Below, one piece after another: positions 34,012-43,004 of a DNA stretch of 64,000 nucleotides; positions within the stretch are counted from its first letter, which is position 1; each line of letters opens with the position of its first letter. The notes beneath the pieces were generated by a model. It searched no databases. It worked only from the letters and a program-made list of their open reading frames with translations, and was not told the origin of the DNA. This DNA is from Desulfobulbaceae bacterium (lineage in GTDB: Bacteria; Desulfobacterota; Desulfobulbia; Desulfobulbales; Desulfobulbaceae): contig DNUE01000033.1 in the NCBI GenBank assembly GCA_003508005.1, positions 23,560-87,559 on the forward strand, in the 5' to 3' direction. The position numbers and the translations under genes were made by a program.

Positions 34012-34042
34012 AAAAAAAGGCCGGATCACCCGGCCTTTTTTT
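34012..34042. terminator. Bidirectional terminator between the oxygen-defence operon and cmk
   Basis: Seven A, GGCCGG, loop ATCAC, CCGGCC, seven T. It works in both directions: it ends the plus-strand cluster and overlaps the 3' end of the minus-strand cmk gene. Confidence 0.93.
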
Positions 34043-34721
34043 GCTGGTGCAGAACAACATCGAGCACCCTCTCCACTACCTCCTCCACGGTCATGCCCGT
34101 GGAGTCGATGCACACGGCATCCGGCGCGGCCTTGAGCGGAGCAATGGTCCGCTCGCTGTCGTCCCGGTCCCGCTGGACGATCTGGGCGAGGATCTTCCCC
34201 TCGTCAATCTCCCCGCCCCTCTCCCGCAGTTGCCTGACCCTTCTCCTGGCCCGTTCTTCGGGGGTCGCATCCAGGTAAATCTTCCACACGGCCCCGGGAA
34301 AGACCACGGTGCCGGTGTCCCGCCCCTCGGCCACGATCCTGCCCCTGGACCCAATGTCCTGCTGCATCCTGGTCAACGTTGCCCGCACCGGGCGCAGGGC
34401 CGAGACAGCCGAGGCCAGCATGCTGATTTCCGGGGTGCGGATCTGCTCGCTCACCTCCACGCCGTCCAGCACCACCCTCGCCTCCTCCCCCTCGGAACGG
34501 GCCGGCAGCAACTGGATATTCAGCGGGGGCAGGATGGCTGCCACCGCGGCTTCATCGGTTGCCTCAATGCCCGCCATCCTGCACTTGAGCGCCACGGCCC
34601 GGTACATGGCCCCGGTGTCCAGGTAAGTGTAGCCGAGCCTGGCGGCCACCCGCCGGCTGATGGTGGATTTGCCGACGCCGGAGGGCCCGTCGATGGCTAC
34701 CACCTGCAAGGGCTCAGACAT
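34026..34721 (-). CDS. cmk: Cytidylate kinase
   Basis: The 231-residue enzyme phosphorylates CMP and dCMP with ATP. The P-loop is AIDGPSGVGKSTISR, followed by YLDTGAMYRAVALK, GRIVAEGRDTGTVVFP and IYLDATPEERARRR with RDRDDSERTIAPL. The start at 34721 overlaps the end of hisC by 8 bp, so it is the last gene of the gatC-gatA-hisC-cmk unit. The gene stops inside the bidirectional terminator. Confidence 0.95.
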   Translation of the reverse strand: MSEPLQVVAIDGPSGVGKSTISRRVAARLGYTYLDTGAMYRAVALKCRMAGIEATDEAAVAAILPPLNIQLLPARSEGEEARVVLDGVEVSEQIRTPEISMLASAVSALRPVRATLTRMQQDIGSRGRIVAEGRDTGTVVFPGAVWKIYLDATPEERARRRVRQLRERGGEIDEGKILAQIVQRDRDDSERTIAPLKAAPDAVCIDSTGMTVEEVVERVLDVVLHQQKKAG

Positions 34722-35826
34722 AGTTAAGTTCCCGCAGACACCTGTCCAGGGACAGAACAAAGCGCTGGTTCTCCGCCGAGATGCCCACCGTGATCCGGAT
34801 GAAATCAGGATAACCGTAGGGCTTCATCGAGCGGACGATAACTCCCTGGTGGAGCAAGGCCTCGTACAGACGGGTGGCATCGCCCCGAACATCGATGAGA
34901 AAAAAATTGGTATGGGAGGGATAGGCCCGGCAGCCGAGCTTCTCCACCTCGGCGCTCAGCCACTCCCTGCCCCTGGTCGTTTCCCTGATGGTCATCTCAT
35001 AGTGGCTGCGGTCACCAAGGGCGGCCGTCGCGCCGATCTGGCCGAGGAGATTGATATTGAACGGCTGGCGCACCCGGTGCATCAGGCTGGTTATCTCCGG
35101 GTGCATCAGGCCAAAGCCGACCCGCAGTCCAGCCAGGCCGAAGGCCTTGGAAAAGGTTCGCAGGGCAACCACCGGCGCCAGAGCTTCCGGCTTCCGAATA
35201 CAGGAAAGGACGTCGATGCGCAGCTCTGGGTCCACAAAATCAACATACGCCTCATCCAGCACGACCACCACCTCTTCCGGCACCCGTTCCAAAAACTGGG
35301 CAAACTCTTCCCGGGAAATCAGGGTGCCGCAGGGGTTGTTGGGATTGTCCATGAAAATGAGCCTGGTCCGCCCCGTAATCGCCGCCAGGATCGCCGCCAG
35401 GTCATGGCGCATATCGCGGAGCGGGATGACGGCATTGACCCCTCCCCTGACCTGGACGAATTTCTGGTACATGAGAAAGGAAGGATGGCTGGTGATAACC
35501 TCGTCTCCGGGCTGGACAAAAACCTTGACCAGAAACTCGATGACTTCGTTGGAGCCGTTGCCGAGGATGATCTCCGCAGGGGTCGCGCCGATCCACCGGG
35601 CCAGTGCCTCGGTCAGGTAATAGCTGGAGCCGTCGGGATAGCGATGCAGCGAGGGCAGGGCCTTGCCGATAGCCTCCACAGCCCTGGGCGAAGGACCCCA
35701 CGGGTTTTCGTTGGACGCCAGCTTGATGGAGCCGGTGATGCCGTACTCCCGTTCCAGTTCCTCCAGCGGCTTGCCCGGCGGATAGGGGATGATGCTGCTG
35801 ATGTTTGATGCCGGTCGCAGTTTCAT
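34714..35826 (-). CDS. hisC: Histidinol-phosphate aminotransferase
   Basis: The 370-residue class I/II PLP aminotransferase shows IKLASNENPWGPSPRAVEA, LGNGSNEVIEFL, NPNNPCGTLIS, VVLDEAYVDF, RTFSKAFGLAGLRVGF (PLP lysine in SKAFG) and the late R-I-T-V-G segment. This fits HisC, which makes histidinol phosphate. The start at 35826 sits 3 bp after gatA; an upstream start at 35883 would lie inside gatA. Aromatic transamination is a possible side activity. Confidence 0.93.
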   Translation of the reverse strand: MKLRPASNISSIIPYPPGKPLEELEREYGITGSIKLASNENPWGPSPRAVEAIGKALPSLHRYPDGSSYYLTEALARWIGATPAEIILGNGSNEVIEFLVKVFVQPGDEVITSHPSFLMYQKFVQVRGGVNAVIPLRDMRHDLAAILAAITGRTRLIFMDNPNNPCGTLISREEFAQFLERVPEEVVVVLDEAYVDFVDPELRIDVLSCIRKPEALAPVVALRTFSKAFGLAGLRVGFGLMHPEITSLMHRVRQPFNINLLGQIGATAALGDRSHYEMTIRETTRGREWLSAEVEKLGCRAYPSHTNFFLIDVRGDATRLYEALLHQGVIVRSMKPYGYPDFIRITVGISAENQRFVLSLDRCLRELNYV

Positions 35827-35828
35827 GG

Positions 35829-37289
35829 TCAGCTCAGCTCCGGCCGCCGGCCCCTGATCCCGGCCCGCTGTTCCAGGTTCCACGCAGCCCGCAGCAGGAT
35901 TTCCTCGTTGAAATGGGCTGCCTGCAGCTGCAGCCCGATGGGCAGACCCTCCCTGCTGAACCCGGCCGGTACCGACATGCCCGGAATCCCGGCCAGGTTG
36001 GCGGAGATGGTCAGGATGTCCGACAGATACAGGGCCAGCGGGTCATCGCCCTTGTCGCCGATGGGCCAGGCAGGCGTGGGGGTCACCGGGGAGGCGATCA
36101 GGTCGCAGGAGGCAAAGGCCCTGTCGAAATCCTCACGGATCAGGGTGCGCACCTGGGAGGCCTTTTTATAGTAGGCGTCATAGTAGCCGGCGGACAGGGC
36201 ATAGGTGCCGATCAGGATTCGTTTCTTTACCTCGCCGCCGAAGCCCGCCGACCTGCTGCGCCGGTACATGTCCAGGAGCGAGGATGCCTGCATGTCCCGG
36301 TAGCCGTAGCGGACCCCGTCGTAGCGAGCCAGGTTCGAGCTGGCCTCGGCCGGGGCGATGAGGTAGTAGACTGCCACGCAGTACTCGGTATGGGGAAGCG
36401 AGACCTCGATGATCTCGGCGCCTCCATCCGCCAGCATTCTAAGGGCGCCCCGGACCACCCGCTCCACCTCAGGGTCGAGTCCCGCGCCGAAGTATTCCGC
36501 CGGCACCCCGACCCTGAGCCCCTTGAGCCCGTTCAGGAGGGCCGCGGTGAAATCAGGGACCGGGTTGGGGCTGGAGGTCGCGTCCCGGCGATCGTGGCCG
36601 CTGATCACGTTCATCAGCAGGGCGCAGTCCCGCACGTCCTTGGTCATTGGGCCGACCTGGTCCAGCGACGAGGCAAAGGCGACCAGCCCGTAGCGGGAAA
36701 CACGCCCGTAGGTTGGTTTCATACCCACAATACCGCAGAGGGAGGCTGGCTGGCGGATAGAGCCGCCGGTATCCGACCCCAAACTGGCCAGACATTCATC
36801 CGCCGCCACGCAGGCGGCTGAGCCGCCGCTGGAGCCGCCGGCCACATACCCGAGCCGCCAGGGATTGTGCGGGGTGCCGAAGGCGCAATTCTCGCTGGTG
36901 GAACCCATGGCGAATTCATCCATGGCCAGCTTGCCGAGCAGAACCGCTCCTTCATCCTGCAATTTTTCGATGACCGTGGCGTCATAGGGAGGCAGGAAAT
37001 GTTCCAGGATCCGGGAGCCGCAGGTGGTGGGCATCGTGCTGGTGCACAATACATCCTTGATGGCAAGCGGCAGGCCGCAGAGGGCACCTGCCCTTCCCTG
37101 CTGGCGGGCCTTGTCGGCCCGGGCGGCCTGGGCAAGAGCATCCTCACCGCGCAAGGTGATAAAGGAGTTGACCCGTTCTTCCACGGCATCGATTCTTGCC
37201 AGAACTGATTTGGTCAGCTGGACAGAGGTACATTCCCCCCGGTCGAGCATGGCCTTCGCCTCACTCAGGGTCAGGGTAAAAAGGTCCAT
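35829..37289 (-). CDS. gatA: Asp-tRNA(Asn)/Glu-tRNA(Gln) amidotransferase subunit A
   Basis: The 486-residue amidase-signature enzyme releases ammonia from glutamine for tRNA-dependent amidation. The catalytic Lys lies in LPLAIKDVLCT, the GGSSGGSAACVAA loop holds the cis-Ser, and the nucleophile Ser is in DTGGSIRQPASLCG. Length is typical. gatC lies 8 bp upstream; gatB is not in this window. Confidence 0.96.
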   Translation of the reverse strand: MDLFTLTLSEAKAMLDRGECTSVQLTKSVLARIDAVEERVNSFITLRGEDALAQAARADKARQQGRAGALCGLPLAIKDVLCTSTMPTTCGSRILEHFLPPYDATVIEKLQDEGAVLLGKLAMDEFAMGSTSENCAFGTPHNPWRLGYVAGGSSGGSAACVAADECLASLGSDTGGSIRQPASLCGIVGMKPTYGRVSRYGLVAFASSLDQVGPMTKDVRDCALLMNVISGHDRRDATSSPNPVPDFTAALLNGLKGLRVGVPAEYFGAGLDPEVERVVRGALRMLADGGAEIIEVSLPHTEYCVAVYYLIAPAEASSNLARYDGVRYGYRDMQASSLLDMYRRSRSAGFGGEVKKRILIGTYALSAGYYDAYYKKASQVRTLIREDFDRAFASCDLIASPVTPTPAWPIGDKGDDPLALYLSDILTISANLAGIPGMSVPAGFSREGLPIGLQLQAAHFNEEILLRAAWNLEQRAGIRGRRPELS

Positions 37290-37297
37290 ATGCGTTC

Positions 37298-37585
37298 TCA
37301 GGTAAGAATTCTGGGAACCACGAAGAATTCGCCGTTGTGCTGCGGGGCGCCTGCTAAGGCGCTTTCTCTGAGAAGAGAGGGGGTGACCACATCCTCCCGG
37401 AAACCATTGCTCGCGACCCCGGTGCAGGTGGTCACAGCCACCCCCGTAGTATCAACTTCGTCCAGCTTGGCCACGTAACTGAGCAGGGTATCGAGCTGGC
37501 CGGTGATCCGCTCCATTTCGTCCGGCCCCAACTCCAGCCTGGCAAGCCGTGCCACGTGTTCCACTTCTTCTCTGGTGATCTTCAT
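37298..37585 (-). CDS. gatC: Asp-tRNA(Asn)/Glu-tRNA(Gln) amidotransferase subunit C
   Basis: The 95-residue protein starts MKITREEVEHVARLARLEL, typical of GatC, and continues with the linker LDTLLSYVAKLDEVDTTGV that wraps around GatA. The start at 37585 was chosen by this signature; the frame is open 54 codons upstream without similarity. It begins the gatC-gatA-hisC-cmk unit. Confidence 0.94.
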   Translation of the reverse strand: MKITREEVEHVARLARLELGPDEMERITGQLDTLLSYVAKLDEVDTTGVAVTTCTGVASNGFREDVVTPSLLRESALAGAPQHNGEFFVVPRILT

Positions 37586-37837
37586 GGGGTAAACAAGGTT
37601 AAAGTGAAAGGGACAAATCCCGCTTACTTTGACATCTGAAGCCCTGTCTGTCAACAGGGGATGAAGGGGGAGAGCTGATCGCCAATACGATAATCGCGGC
37701 TCGCGCCGAATTGTCAGCCGGCCCTGGCCATAAGGATTAGTGAACAATACCGGAGGCCTTGCAGCGCTACAGAAAATTTTGCGCCTGCAGAGCGAAAAGG
37801 TGGCGAATATGAACGATACAGTGAAGTGCGGAGATGC

Positions 37838-38893
37838 TTAATGAACCGCCGCGGTTTTGTTGGCGAAGACGATGCCGATAAAGGCTTCGGCCAGTTCAGG
37901 GTCAAACTGGGTTCCTGAGCAGCGGCGCAGCTCGGACACCGCATCCATGGTGGTAAGATTGCGCCGGTAGTTGCGACGGGAGGTCATGGCGTCATAGCTG
38001 TCAGCGATGGTAATGATCCGGGTCAGGGTGTCCAGGTCGTCGCCGCCTATGCCATCGGGATAGCCGTGGCCATCCAGCCGCTCATGATGATGGAGGATAA
38101 TGGAGCGCTCCCGTTCGGTGAATTTCAGAGGCTGGATGATATTGGCCCCCACCTCGGGGTGTTTCTTGATCAGGGCCCACTCTTCCGCGGTCAGTTTCCC
38201 GGGTTTCTGGATGCAGGAGAGATCAATGACCAGCTTGCCGATATCGTGAAAATGGGAAGCCCTCTCCAGAACCTTCATGTCTTCGCGGGAAAGAATGATC
38301 TCCTGGCCCAGCAGCTGGGAGTACTGGGTTACCCGGCGAGTGTGCCCCGCCGTGTACATGTCCTTTTCTTCCATCGCTGTCTGCAGAGAGGACATCACCT
38401 GCACCGTCGCCTCCTCCAGTTGCAGACTGTAGCGCTGCAGGAGCACATTTTTTTCCGCGAGCTCCCTGGTTTTTTCGCGAACCTCGTGCTCCAGGTTCTG
38501 ACGATGATTTTTTTCATTCAGGATATAGCCCCGCTTTTCAACGGCCCGCTTGACCTTGACGTGAAAAAGCTCGATATCCTCAATGGGTTTGGTCAAAAAA
38601 TCATAGGCACCCAGATTGATCGCCTTGATGGCGTAATCCATGGAACCGGCACCGGTGAGAAAAAGAACCGGCACATCGCAGTGTTGCCGGTTCAATCCCT
38701 CGATGGTCTGAAAACCATCCATATCCGGCATATTGATGTCCAGGATAATGACGTCAAAGTCATCGCTGATCGTCTCCAGCACCGCCTTGCCGCTGGCGAC
38801 GGCGACCACGTCGTAGTCAAACATGGTCAGAATTTTTTCAACCGCGTTGCGTACCAGGTCATCGTCATCCGCGATCAGTATTTTTGCGCCCAT
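37838..38893 (-). CDS. HD-GYP response regulator (c-di-GMP phosphodiesterase type)
   Basis: The 351-residue protein has an N-terminal receiver domain (ILIADDDD, phospho-Asp in VIILDINMPDMDG, FLTGAG, Lys in LTKPIED), a coiled linker around residues 125-170, and an HD-GYP domain. That domain has HTRRVTQYSQLLG, HFHDIGKLVID, HPEVGANIIQPL, HHHERLDGHGYPDG and ADSYDAMTSRRNYR. The GYP triad is intact, so c-di-GMP hydrolysis is likely. No kinase is encoded next to it on this strand. Confidence 0.93.
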   Translation of the reverse strand: MGAKILIADDDDLVRNAVEKILTMFDYDVVAVASGKAVLETISDDFDVIILDINMPDMDGFQTIEGLNRQHCDVPVLFLTGAGSMDYAIKAINLGAYDFLTKPIEDIELFHVKVKRAVEKRGYILNEKNHRQNLEHEVREKTRELAEKNVLLQRYSLQLEEATVQVMSSLQTAMEEKDMYTAGHTRRVTQYSQLLGQEIILSREDMKVLERASHFHDIGKLVIDLSCIQKPGKLTAEEWALIKKHPEVGANIIQPLKFTERERSIILHHHERLDGHGYPDGIGGDDLDTLTRIITIADSYDAMTSRRNYRRNLTTMDAVSELRRCSGTQFDPELAEAFIGIVFANKTAAVH

Positions 38894-38973
38894 TCCCTAG
38901 CCAGATGCACGTGGGGGAGTTATAAATAACTGTTTATTTTTATGAATTAATTCGCAAATACAACTATTGCAGT

Positions 38974-40032
38974 TTACATTTTCCAGTAGCTTTTTGCAAG
39001 GGAGATGGCCTGTTTCAGATACAAAGGCTGGTCGCCCTTCTCTGATCCGCCCCTGCCCTTCTCCGCGAAATCCGGGAAATCGATTCCCACCTTCTTGCCG
39101 CTGAGCGCGGTGAGGACGGCCAGGGAACCATCGCGCAAGCCGTTCAGATTATAGCCTCCTTCCAGGGTGATCAACAGCCGGCCCTGACACGCCTCGGCGG
39201 CCAGCCGCTGCACGATGCGGGTCATACCGGCAAAACCTGCGGGGGTGACCCGCATCGTGCCCAGCGGATCCCCACCGTAAATATCAAAGCCGCAGGAGAC
39301 CAGAATAAAATCAGGCCGGTACTGCCTGGCCACCGGTACCAGCAAGTCATTGAAAATTCTAAAGAAATCCTGGTCCCCCTGTCCACCCGGCATTGGGACG
39401 TTGAGGGTAAAGCCCTCCCCTTCCCCCTTCCCTGTTTCAAGAAGGGTCCCGGTCCCAGGATAAAGAGGATACTGGTGGGTGGAGAAGTACAAAACCTTCT
39501 TGCTTTCGTAGAAGCTTTTCTGCGTCCCGTTGCCGTGGTGCAGGTCCCAATCGAGGATCAGGATCCGCTCCATGCCCATACAGGACAAGGCCCATGCAGC
39601 GGCAATGGCCACGTTGTTGAAGATACAGAAGCCCATGGCGCGATTTTTCTCAGCATGATGGCCCGGTGGCCGGACCAGGCAGAATGCGTTATCCACCTCG
39701 CCATTGACAATGCGCTGCATGCCGTCAATAAGGGAACCCGCCGCCAAACAGGCAGCTTCATACGTTCGGGCTGAGGTACGGGTATCTGAATCGAGGAAAT
39801 CTTGCCTCTTCCCTGCTGTTTCCGCGACCTTTCTGATCAGGGATGGAGAATGAACAAGGCCGATGATTTCGGCTGATGCGGGAGAAAAGTGAGGATAGAC
39901 CAGGTTCGATGCAGGGCCCCGGCGATCCAGTTCATCGTAAATAACCTGCAGGCGATCCGGGGATTCTACGTGGTCAAAACCCGGCTGGTGCTCCAGGAAA
40001 AGATCATCACGGTATACGGCTGTCTTGCGCAT
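38974..40032 (-). CDS. Histone deacetylase-family (acetylpolyamine amidohydrolase-like) protein
   Basis: The 352-residue zinc hydrolase shows RPPGHHAEKNRAMGFCIFNNVAIAA, ILDWDLHHGNGTQKSFY, FSTHQYPLYPG and SCGFDIYGGDPLG with the Asp/His/Asp zinc ligands, plus a late TLEGGYNLNGL. Bacterial members deacetylate acetylpolyamines, acetoin-utilisation targets or other N-acyl amides. The start at 40032 has a GGGAG site and overlaps the cyclo-ligase gene by 26 bp; a start at 40053 is less likely. Confidence 0.92.
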   Translation of the reverse strand: MRKTAVYRDDLFLEHQPGFDHVESPDRLQVIYDELDRRGPASNLVYPHFSPASAEIIGLVHSPSLIRKVAETAGKRQDFLDSDTRTSARTYEAACLAAGSLIDGMQRIVNGEVDNAFCLVRPPGHHAEKNRAMGFCIFNNVAIAAAWALSCMGMERILILDWDLHHGNGTQKSFYESKKVLYFSTHQYPLYPGTGTLLETGKGEGEGFTLNVPMPGGQGDQDFFRIFNDLLVPVARQYRPDFILVSCGFDIYGGDPLGTMRVTPAGFAGMTRIVQRLAAEACQGRLLITLEGGYNLNGLRDGSLAVLTALSGKKVGIDFPDFAEKGRGGSEKGDQPLYLKQAISLAKSYWKM

Positions 40033-40630
40033 AACGATTTCTCCCGCAAACAAAGACCTCCTTTTCCGTCACAACGAAATCCATATACTGATCGTGGGGT
40101 TCCATTGGGACCTTCTTGACCAATTGCAGTTCGAAAGACAAGGCAATACGTACTGCCTCCCGGGCCTCCAGGCCGAGAAAGCGGTCGTAATATCCCCCGC
40201 CGTAGCCGAGACGGCCGCCTTCGCGATCAAAAACAGCACCGGGAACGATCACCGCATTGATGTCCCTGGGGGCAACAACTGCACTGGCGAGCAGGCGGGG
40301 CAGGGGTTCCGGTATGCCGCGGAATCCCGGAGCCACCTCCTGGTCGGGATCGCTGATCCGAATTGCCTGCAACCGCGACTGCACGGGCACGGTCTGTGGA
40401 ACGCAGACGGTGCTGCCCAGGGCAAGCAATGCCCTGATCAAGGTGCCTGTCCGCACCTCGCTGCGGAAATGCATATAGACAAACACCACCGGGGACATCT
40501 TGAGGACAGGAAGGTCAAGGACCCGGGCGGTGACAGCCAGGCTCCGTTCCTCAAGCGAATCAAGCGAAATCCTGTCACGCACCGCCAGAATCCGCCGCCG
40601 CAAGGTTGTTCTGTCTTCACCTTTCATCAT
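40007..40630 (-). CDS. 5-formyltetrahydrofolate cyclo-ligase
   Basis: The 207-residue enzyme converts 5-formyl-THF to 5,10-methenyl-THF with ATP. It has an N-terminal LRRRILAVRDRIS, and the C-terminal DINAVIVPGAVFDREGGRLGYGGGYYDRFL signature. The start is at one of two adjacent ATGs (40630 or 40627); upstream codons lie in the terminator. Its 3' end overlaps the histone-deacetylase-like gene, so the two are coupled. Confidence 0.93.
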   Translation of the reverse strand: MMKGEDRTTLRRRILAVRDRISLDSLEERSLAVTARVLDLPVLKMSPVVFVYMHFRSEVRTGTLIRALLALGSTVCVPQTVPVQSRLQAIRISDPDQEVAPGFRGIPEPLPRLLASAVVAPRDINAVIVPGAVFDREGGRLGYGGGYYDRFLGLEAREAVRIALSFELQLVKKVPMEPHDQYMDFVVTEKEVFVCGRNRYAQDSRIP

Positions 40631-40661
40631 TTCATTATACCAAGCCGAAATCCGGGAGAGC

Positions 40662-40698
40662 AAAAAAAAGCGCGGTGCAGTTAACCTGCACCGCGCTT
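40662..40698 (-). terminator. Rho-independent terminator of the YedE-like gene
   Basis: On the minus strand, AAGCGCGGTGCAG pairs perfectly with CTGCACCGCGCTT around a 5-base loop and is followed by eight T. It lies 24 bp after the stop of the YedE-like gene. Confidence 0.93.
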
Positions 40699-40721
40699 GA
40701 AAAGATCTTTCGGAGAAGGAC

Positions 40722-41975
40722 TTACATCGGCAGAAGGAGCTTGTTGCTCTCCTCGTTCCAGCTGACAATGACATACCAGGCCGCCATGGCAAAGAGGATG
40801 ATCGCCAGGGTCGGGCCGTAACCCAGGGATTCGGGCATATAGACATATTTGCCCAGCACCCCGTTCTCTTCCCACTCCATCGACTTTACCCACAGGCCAC
40901 TCAGAGAAGCGGAAAGCCCGAAAACAATCATGACCAGCCACAGTTTGAGTTGACCCTCGCCGACCCGCCACAACGTCCCTGTACCGCACCCTCCGGCCAG
41001 CATCGCGCCCAAGCCGAAAATAAAACCGCCAAACACCCCACCCCAGCCGAAGGTGCCGCGGACGTAGTTCATTTCATCCAGCACAGGCACTCCTTCCGCC
41101 CGTAAAGGAACGCCATACTTGAGCACCGCAGCGCCGATCGCGACGATACTGATCGTCACGGCTACCGCCTTGGCCATGGTGGCGTTGCCGGTCATGTGCG
41201 GTTCACGGAACCCCTGGACCATGCACCAGCGGCCCCGCTGCATGGTATAGCCAAGGACTGCGGCAATCAGCAGAACACCGGGCAGGGAGTTGATATACTC
41301 GTAGGCATCATCCCCGTCATAGTTGGCATACTGGTACGCACCCCAGATCATGACCGCAATGGTCGCAAAGCCGACGACAACCTGGACAGGGATGGGAAAA
41401 TCAATGGTCTTGGCCCCGCCGCTGCCCCAGGTGATGTACTCCATCTCCTTGTACAGGAGCCAGAGTCCGCCCAGCACGCCGAGGATCAAACCCAGCCACA
41501 TGGCAAATCCATGGGCGCTCAGGTTGCCCAGGGCGTTGAACATGCCGCCGACATTGCAACCGCCGGCAAAGGTTGCGCCAATACCCATCAAGATGCCGGC
41601 GATCACCCCCTTGACCCACTCGCGGAGAGGGGGGAAACGCAGGGCAAACTGGCCGCCCAGACAGGCCGAGATAAATGCGCCGCCGATAAAGCCGAGACCG
41701 ATGACCGAACCCGAATTGTACCAGAAGGACATGGTCAGCCGGCTTTCCCCATCCTCATCGATAAAACCTAGAAGTTCAAGGGTGTCTGGATCTGAATAGA
41801 CCCCGATGCCATAGAAAATCCAGTCAGCCCAGTTGCGGACCGCGCCGACCGCACCCCAGGGACGCCACCAGGCAGCCATCAGGATGGTGAATATCGCCAC
41901 AATGATTCCGGCTGTCATGGGATTCCATTCTTTTTTGCAGAGATTGTTGTAGAGTTCTTTGATTGATCCACCCAT
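40722..41975 (-). CDS. YeeE/YedE-family membrane transporter
   Basis: The 417-residue membrane protein has about ten helices and the two conserved Cys-Gly patches of this family: GIGATFAGGCNVGGMFNALGNLSAHG and LGAMLAGGCGTGTLWRVGEG. YeeE of other bacteria imports thiosulfate through such cysteines; YedE relatives are linked to sulfur or selenium metabolism. The ATG at 41975 was chosen because GGAAGGAGGGGG precedes it; the TTG at 41993 lies upstream of that site. It is divergent from a tusA-dsrE type cluster, a recurrent pairing. Confidence 0.9.
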   Translation of the reverse strand: MGGSIKELYNNLCKKEWNPMTAGIIVAIFTILMAAWWRPWGAVGAVRNWADWIFYGIGVYSDPDTLELLGFIDEDGESRLTMSFWYNSGSVIGLGFIGGAFISACLGGQFALRFPPLREWVKGVIAGILMGIGATFAGGCNVGGMFNALGNLSAHGFAMWLGLILGVLGGLWLLYKEMEYITWGSGGAKTIDFPIPVQVVVGFATIAVMIWGAYQYANYDGDDAYEYINSLPGVLLIAAVLGYTMQRGRWCMVQGFREPHMTGNATMAKAVAVTISIVAIGAAVLKYGVPLRAEGVPVLDEMNYVRGTFGWGGVFGGFIFGLGAMLAGGCGTGTLWRVGEGQLKLWLVMIVFGLSASLSGLWVKSMEWEENGVLGKYVYMPESLGYGPTLAIILFAMAAWYVIVSWNEESNKLLLPM

Positions 41976-42055
41976 ACTGCCCCCTCCTTCCAACTTGAAA
42001 TTCTTGGTACAGCACTGCCCTCTCCAGTAGGAGAAGGAATTCTTTGTGTGAAAAA

Positions 42056-42084
42056 TTTGTACCTGTGCTCCTTATTTTTGTCAA
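42056..42084 (-). promoter_or_regulatory. Candidate sigma70 promoter for the YedE-like gene
   Basis: On the minus strand TTGACA at 42084-42079 and TACAAA at 42061-42056 are separated by 17 bp, about 80 bp upstream of the start. Confidence 0.55.
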
Positions 42085-42191
42085 GGAAGTTAAATGCCTA
42101 TATCATCCGTATCGTTATGCCCATAATGTTTTTTTCTATTATTTCAGTTACTTGAATATTCATTCTGCTTGAATTGCCATTCATTTTACCC

Positions 42192-42220
42192 TTGACAGGA
42201 ATAAGCCTAGTCAGTATAAA
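42192..42220 (+). promoter_or_regulatory. Consensus sigma70 promoter of the tusA-dsrE type cluster
   Basis: TTGACA at 42192-42197, 17-bp spacer, TATAAA at 42215-42220, about 120 bp upstream of the tusA-like start. It is among the closest matches to consensus in the window. Confidence 0.8.
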
Positions 42221-42340
42221 AAACGATTATCAAGGATACATCTGCGGTAACCTTGTGGTACTGCCGGTATCTGATGCTTGTGAAAACCAGTCTGTTTTCA
42301 AAAGCCATTTTAATTCATTTTATGGTAGGAGGTTTATCAG

Positions 42341-42598
42341 ATGAGTGATGCCAAAACAGCACCAGACGGACTCAAAGTTGCAGCAGTATTGGACGCCAAA
42401 GGTTTGAGCTGCCCCATGCCCCTGCTTCGCACCAAAAAGGAAATCGGGAAAATCAATTCTGGTGAAATCCTGCAGGTTGACGGGACCGATCCCGGCTCCA
42501 GGAACGACATCCCCGGTTGGTGCGAACGTTCCGGCCATGAATTTTTGGGAGAAAAGGAGAAAGAAGGATACATCTCCTTTTTTATTAAAAAAGGTTGA
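42341..42598 (+). CDS. TusA-family sulfurtransferase
   Basis: The 85-residue protein has the TusA signature around the acceptor cysteine, LDAKGLSCPMPLLRTKKEIGKI, followed by GEILQVDGTDPGSRNDIPGWCERSGHEF. TusA-type proteins pass persulfide sulfur between partners; TusA-like domains are also part of YedF selenium-metabolism proteins. An AGGAGG site precedes the ATG. It leads the cluster facing the YedE-like transporter. Confidence 0.93.
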   Translation: MSDAKTAPDGLKVAAVLDAKGLSCPMPLLRTKKEIGKINSGEILQVDGTDPGSRNDIPGWCERSGHEFLGEKEKEGYISFFIKKG

Positions 42599-42623
42599 TT
42601 TGCCGGCTGTAACGAAATACATA

Positions 42624-42654
42624 CGGCGCGTTTCCTGATACAGGAAAGGCGCCG
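42624..42654 (+). promoter_or_regulatory. Hairpin between the tusA-like and dsrE-like genes
   Basis: CGGCGC, one mismatch, TTTCCTG, loop ATA, CAGGAAA, one mismatch, GCGCCG. It is followed by a mixed pyrimidine stretch and then the next ribosome site. It may protect the upstream mRNA or reduce read-through. Confidence 0.6.
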
Positions 42655-42678
42655 CTTCTCATTTATTAGGAGGGTATC

Positions 42679-42993
42679 ATGGCCAAAAGCTTAGGAATTT
42701 TTGTTACCAACCCAAACGTCATGCGACATGTCATGGGGATCACCAAGGCAGCCAAAGCCAAGGGGTCGAAAGTCAAGGTATTTTTTACCTGGACCGCAAC
42801 TCTGCTGTCAAAAGATCCGCAGTTTCCGGAGCTCTGCAAGATCGCTGATGACGTAGCCATCTGTGTGGACAGCTATATAAACATGGGATTTAAGGCTGAC
42901 GATGTTCCCGAAGGCCTGAAAAAGGAAAAAATGGCGACCCAGACCCAGCACGGTCTCATCATCGAAGACTATGACTGCTATCTGTCCTTATAA
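42679..42993 (+). CDS. DsrE-family protein
   Basis: The 104-residue protein starts with a beta-strand and helix MAKSLGIFVTNPNVMRHVMGITKAAKAKGSKVKVFFTW, followed by PQFPELCKIADDVAICVDSYINMG. This is the DsrE/DsrF-like alpha/beta fold; the cysteine in DVAICVDSY is at the position of the sulfur-accepting residue of TusD/DsrE. An AGGAGG site is present. It probably receives sulfur (or selenium) from the TusA-like protein. Confidence 0.82.
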   Translation: MAKSLGIFVTNPNVMRHVMGITKAAKAKGSKVKVFFTWTATLLSKDPQFPELCKIADDVAICVDSYINMGFKADDVPEGLKKEKMATQTQHGLIIEDYDCYLSL

Positions 42994-43004
42994 GGGGGTG
43001 TGCG

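Noticed and set aside
33669..34727. A 352-codon plus-strand frame through the repeat and across cmk
   Set aside because: It runs antisense to cmk and through palindromic repeats; its residues (many Pro, Gly, His, Arg) are typical of a shadow of a GC-rich gene.
42624..42654. SECIS element
   Set aside because: The hairpin lies between two genes with no in-frame TGA just upstream of it.
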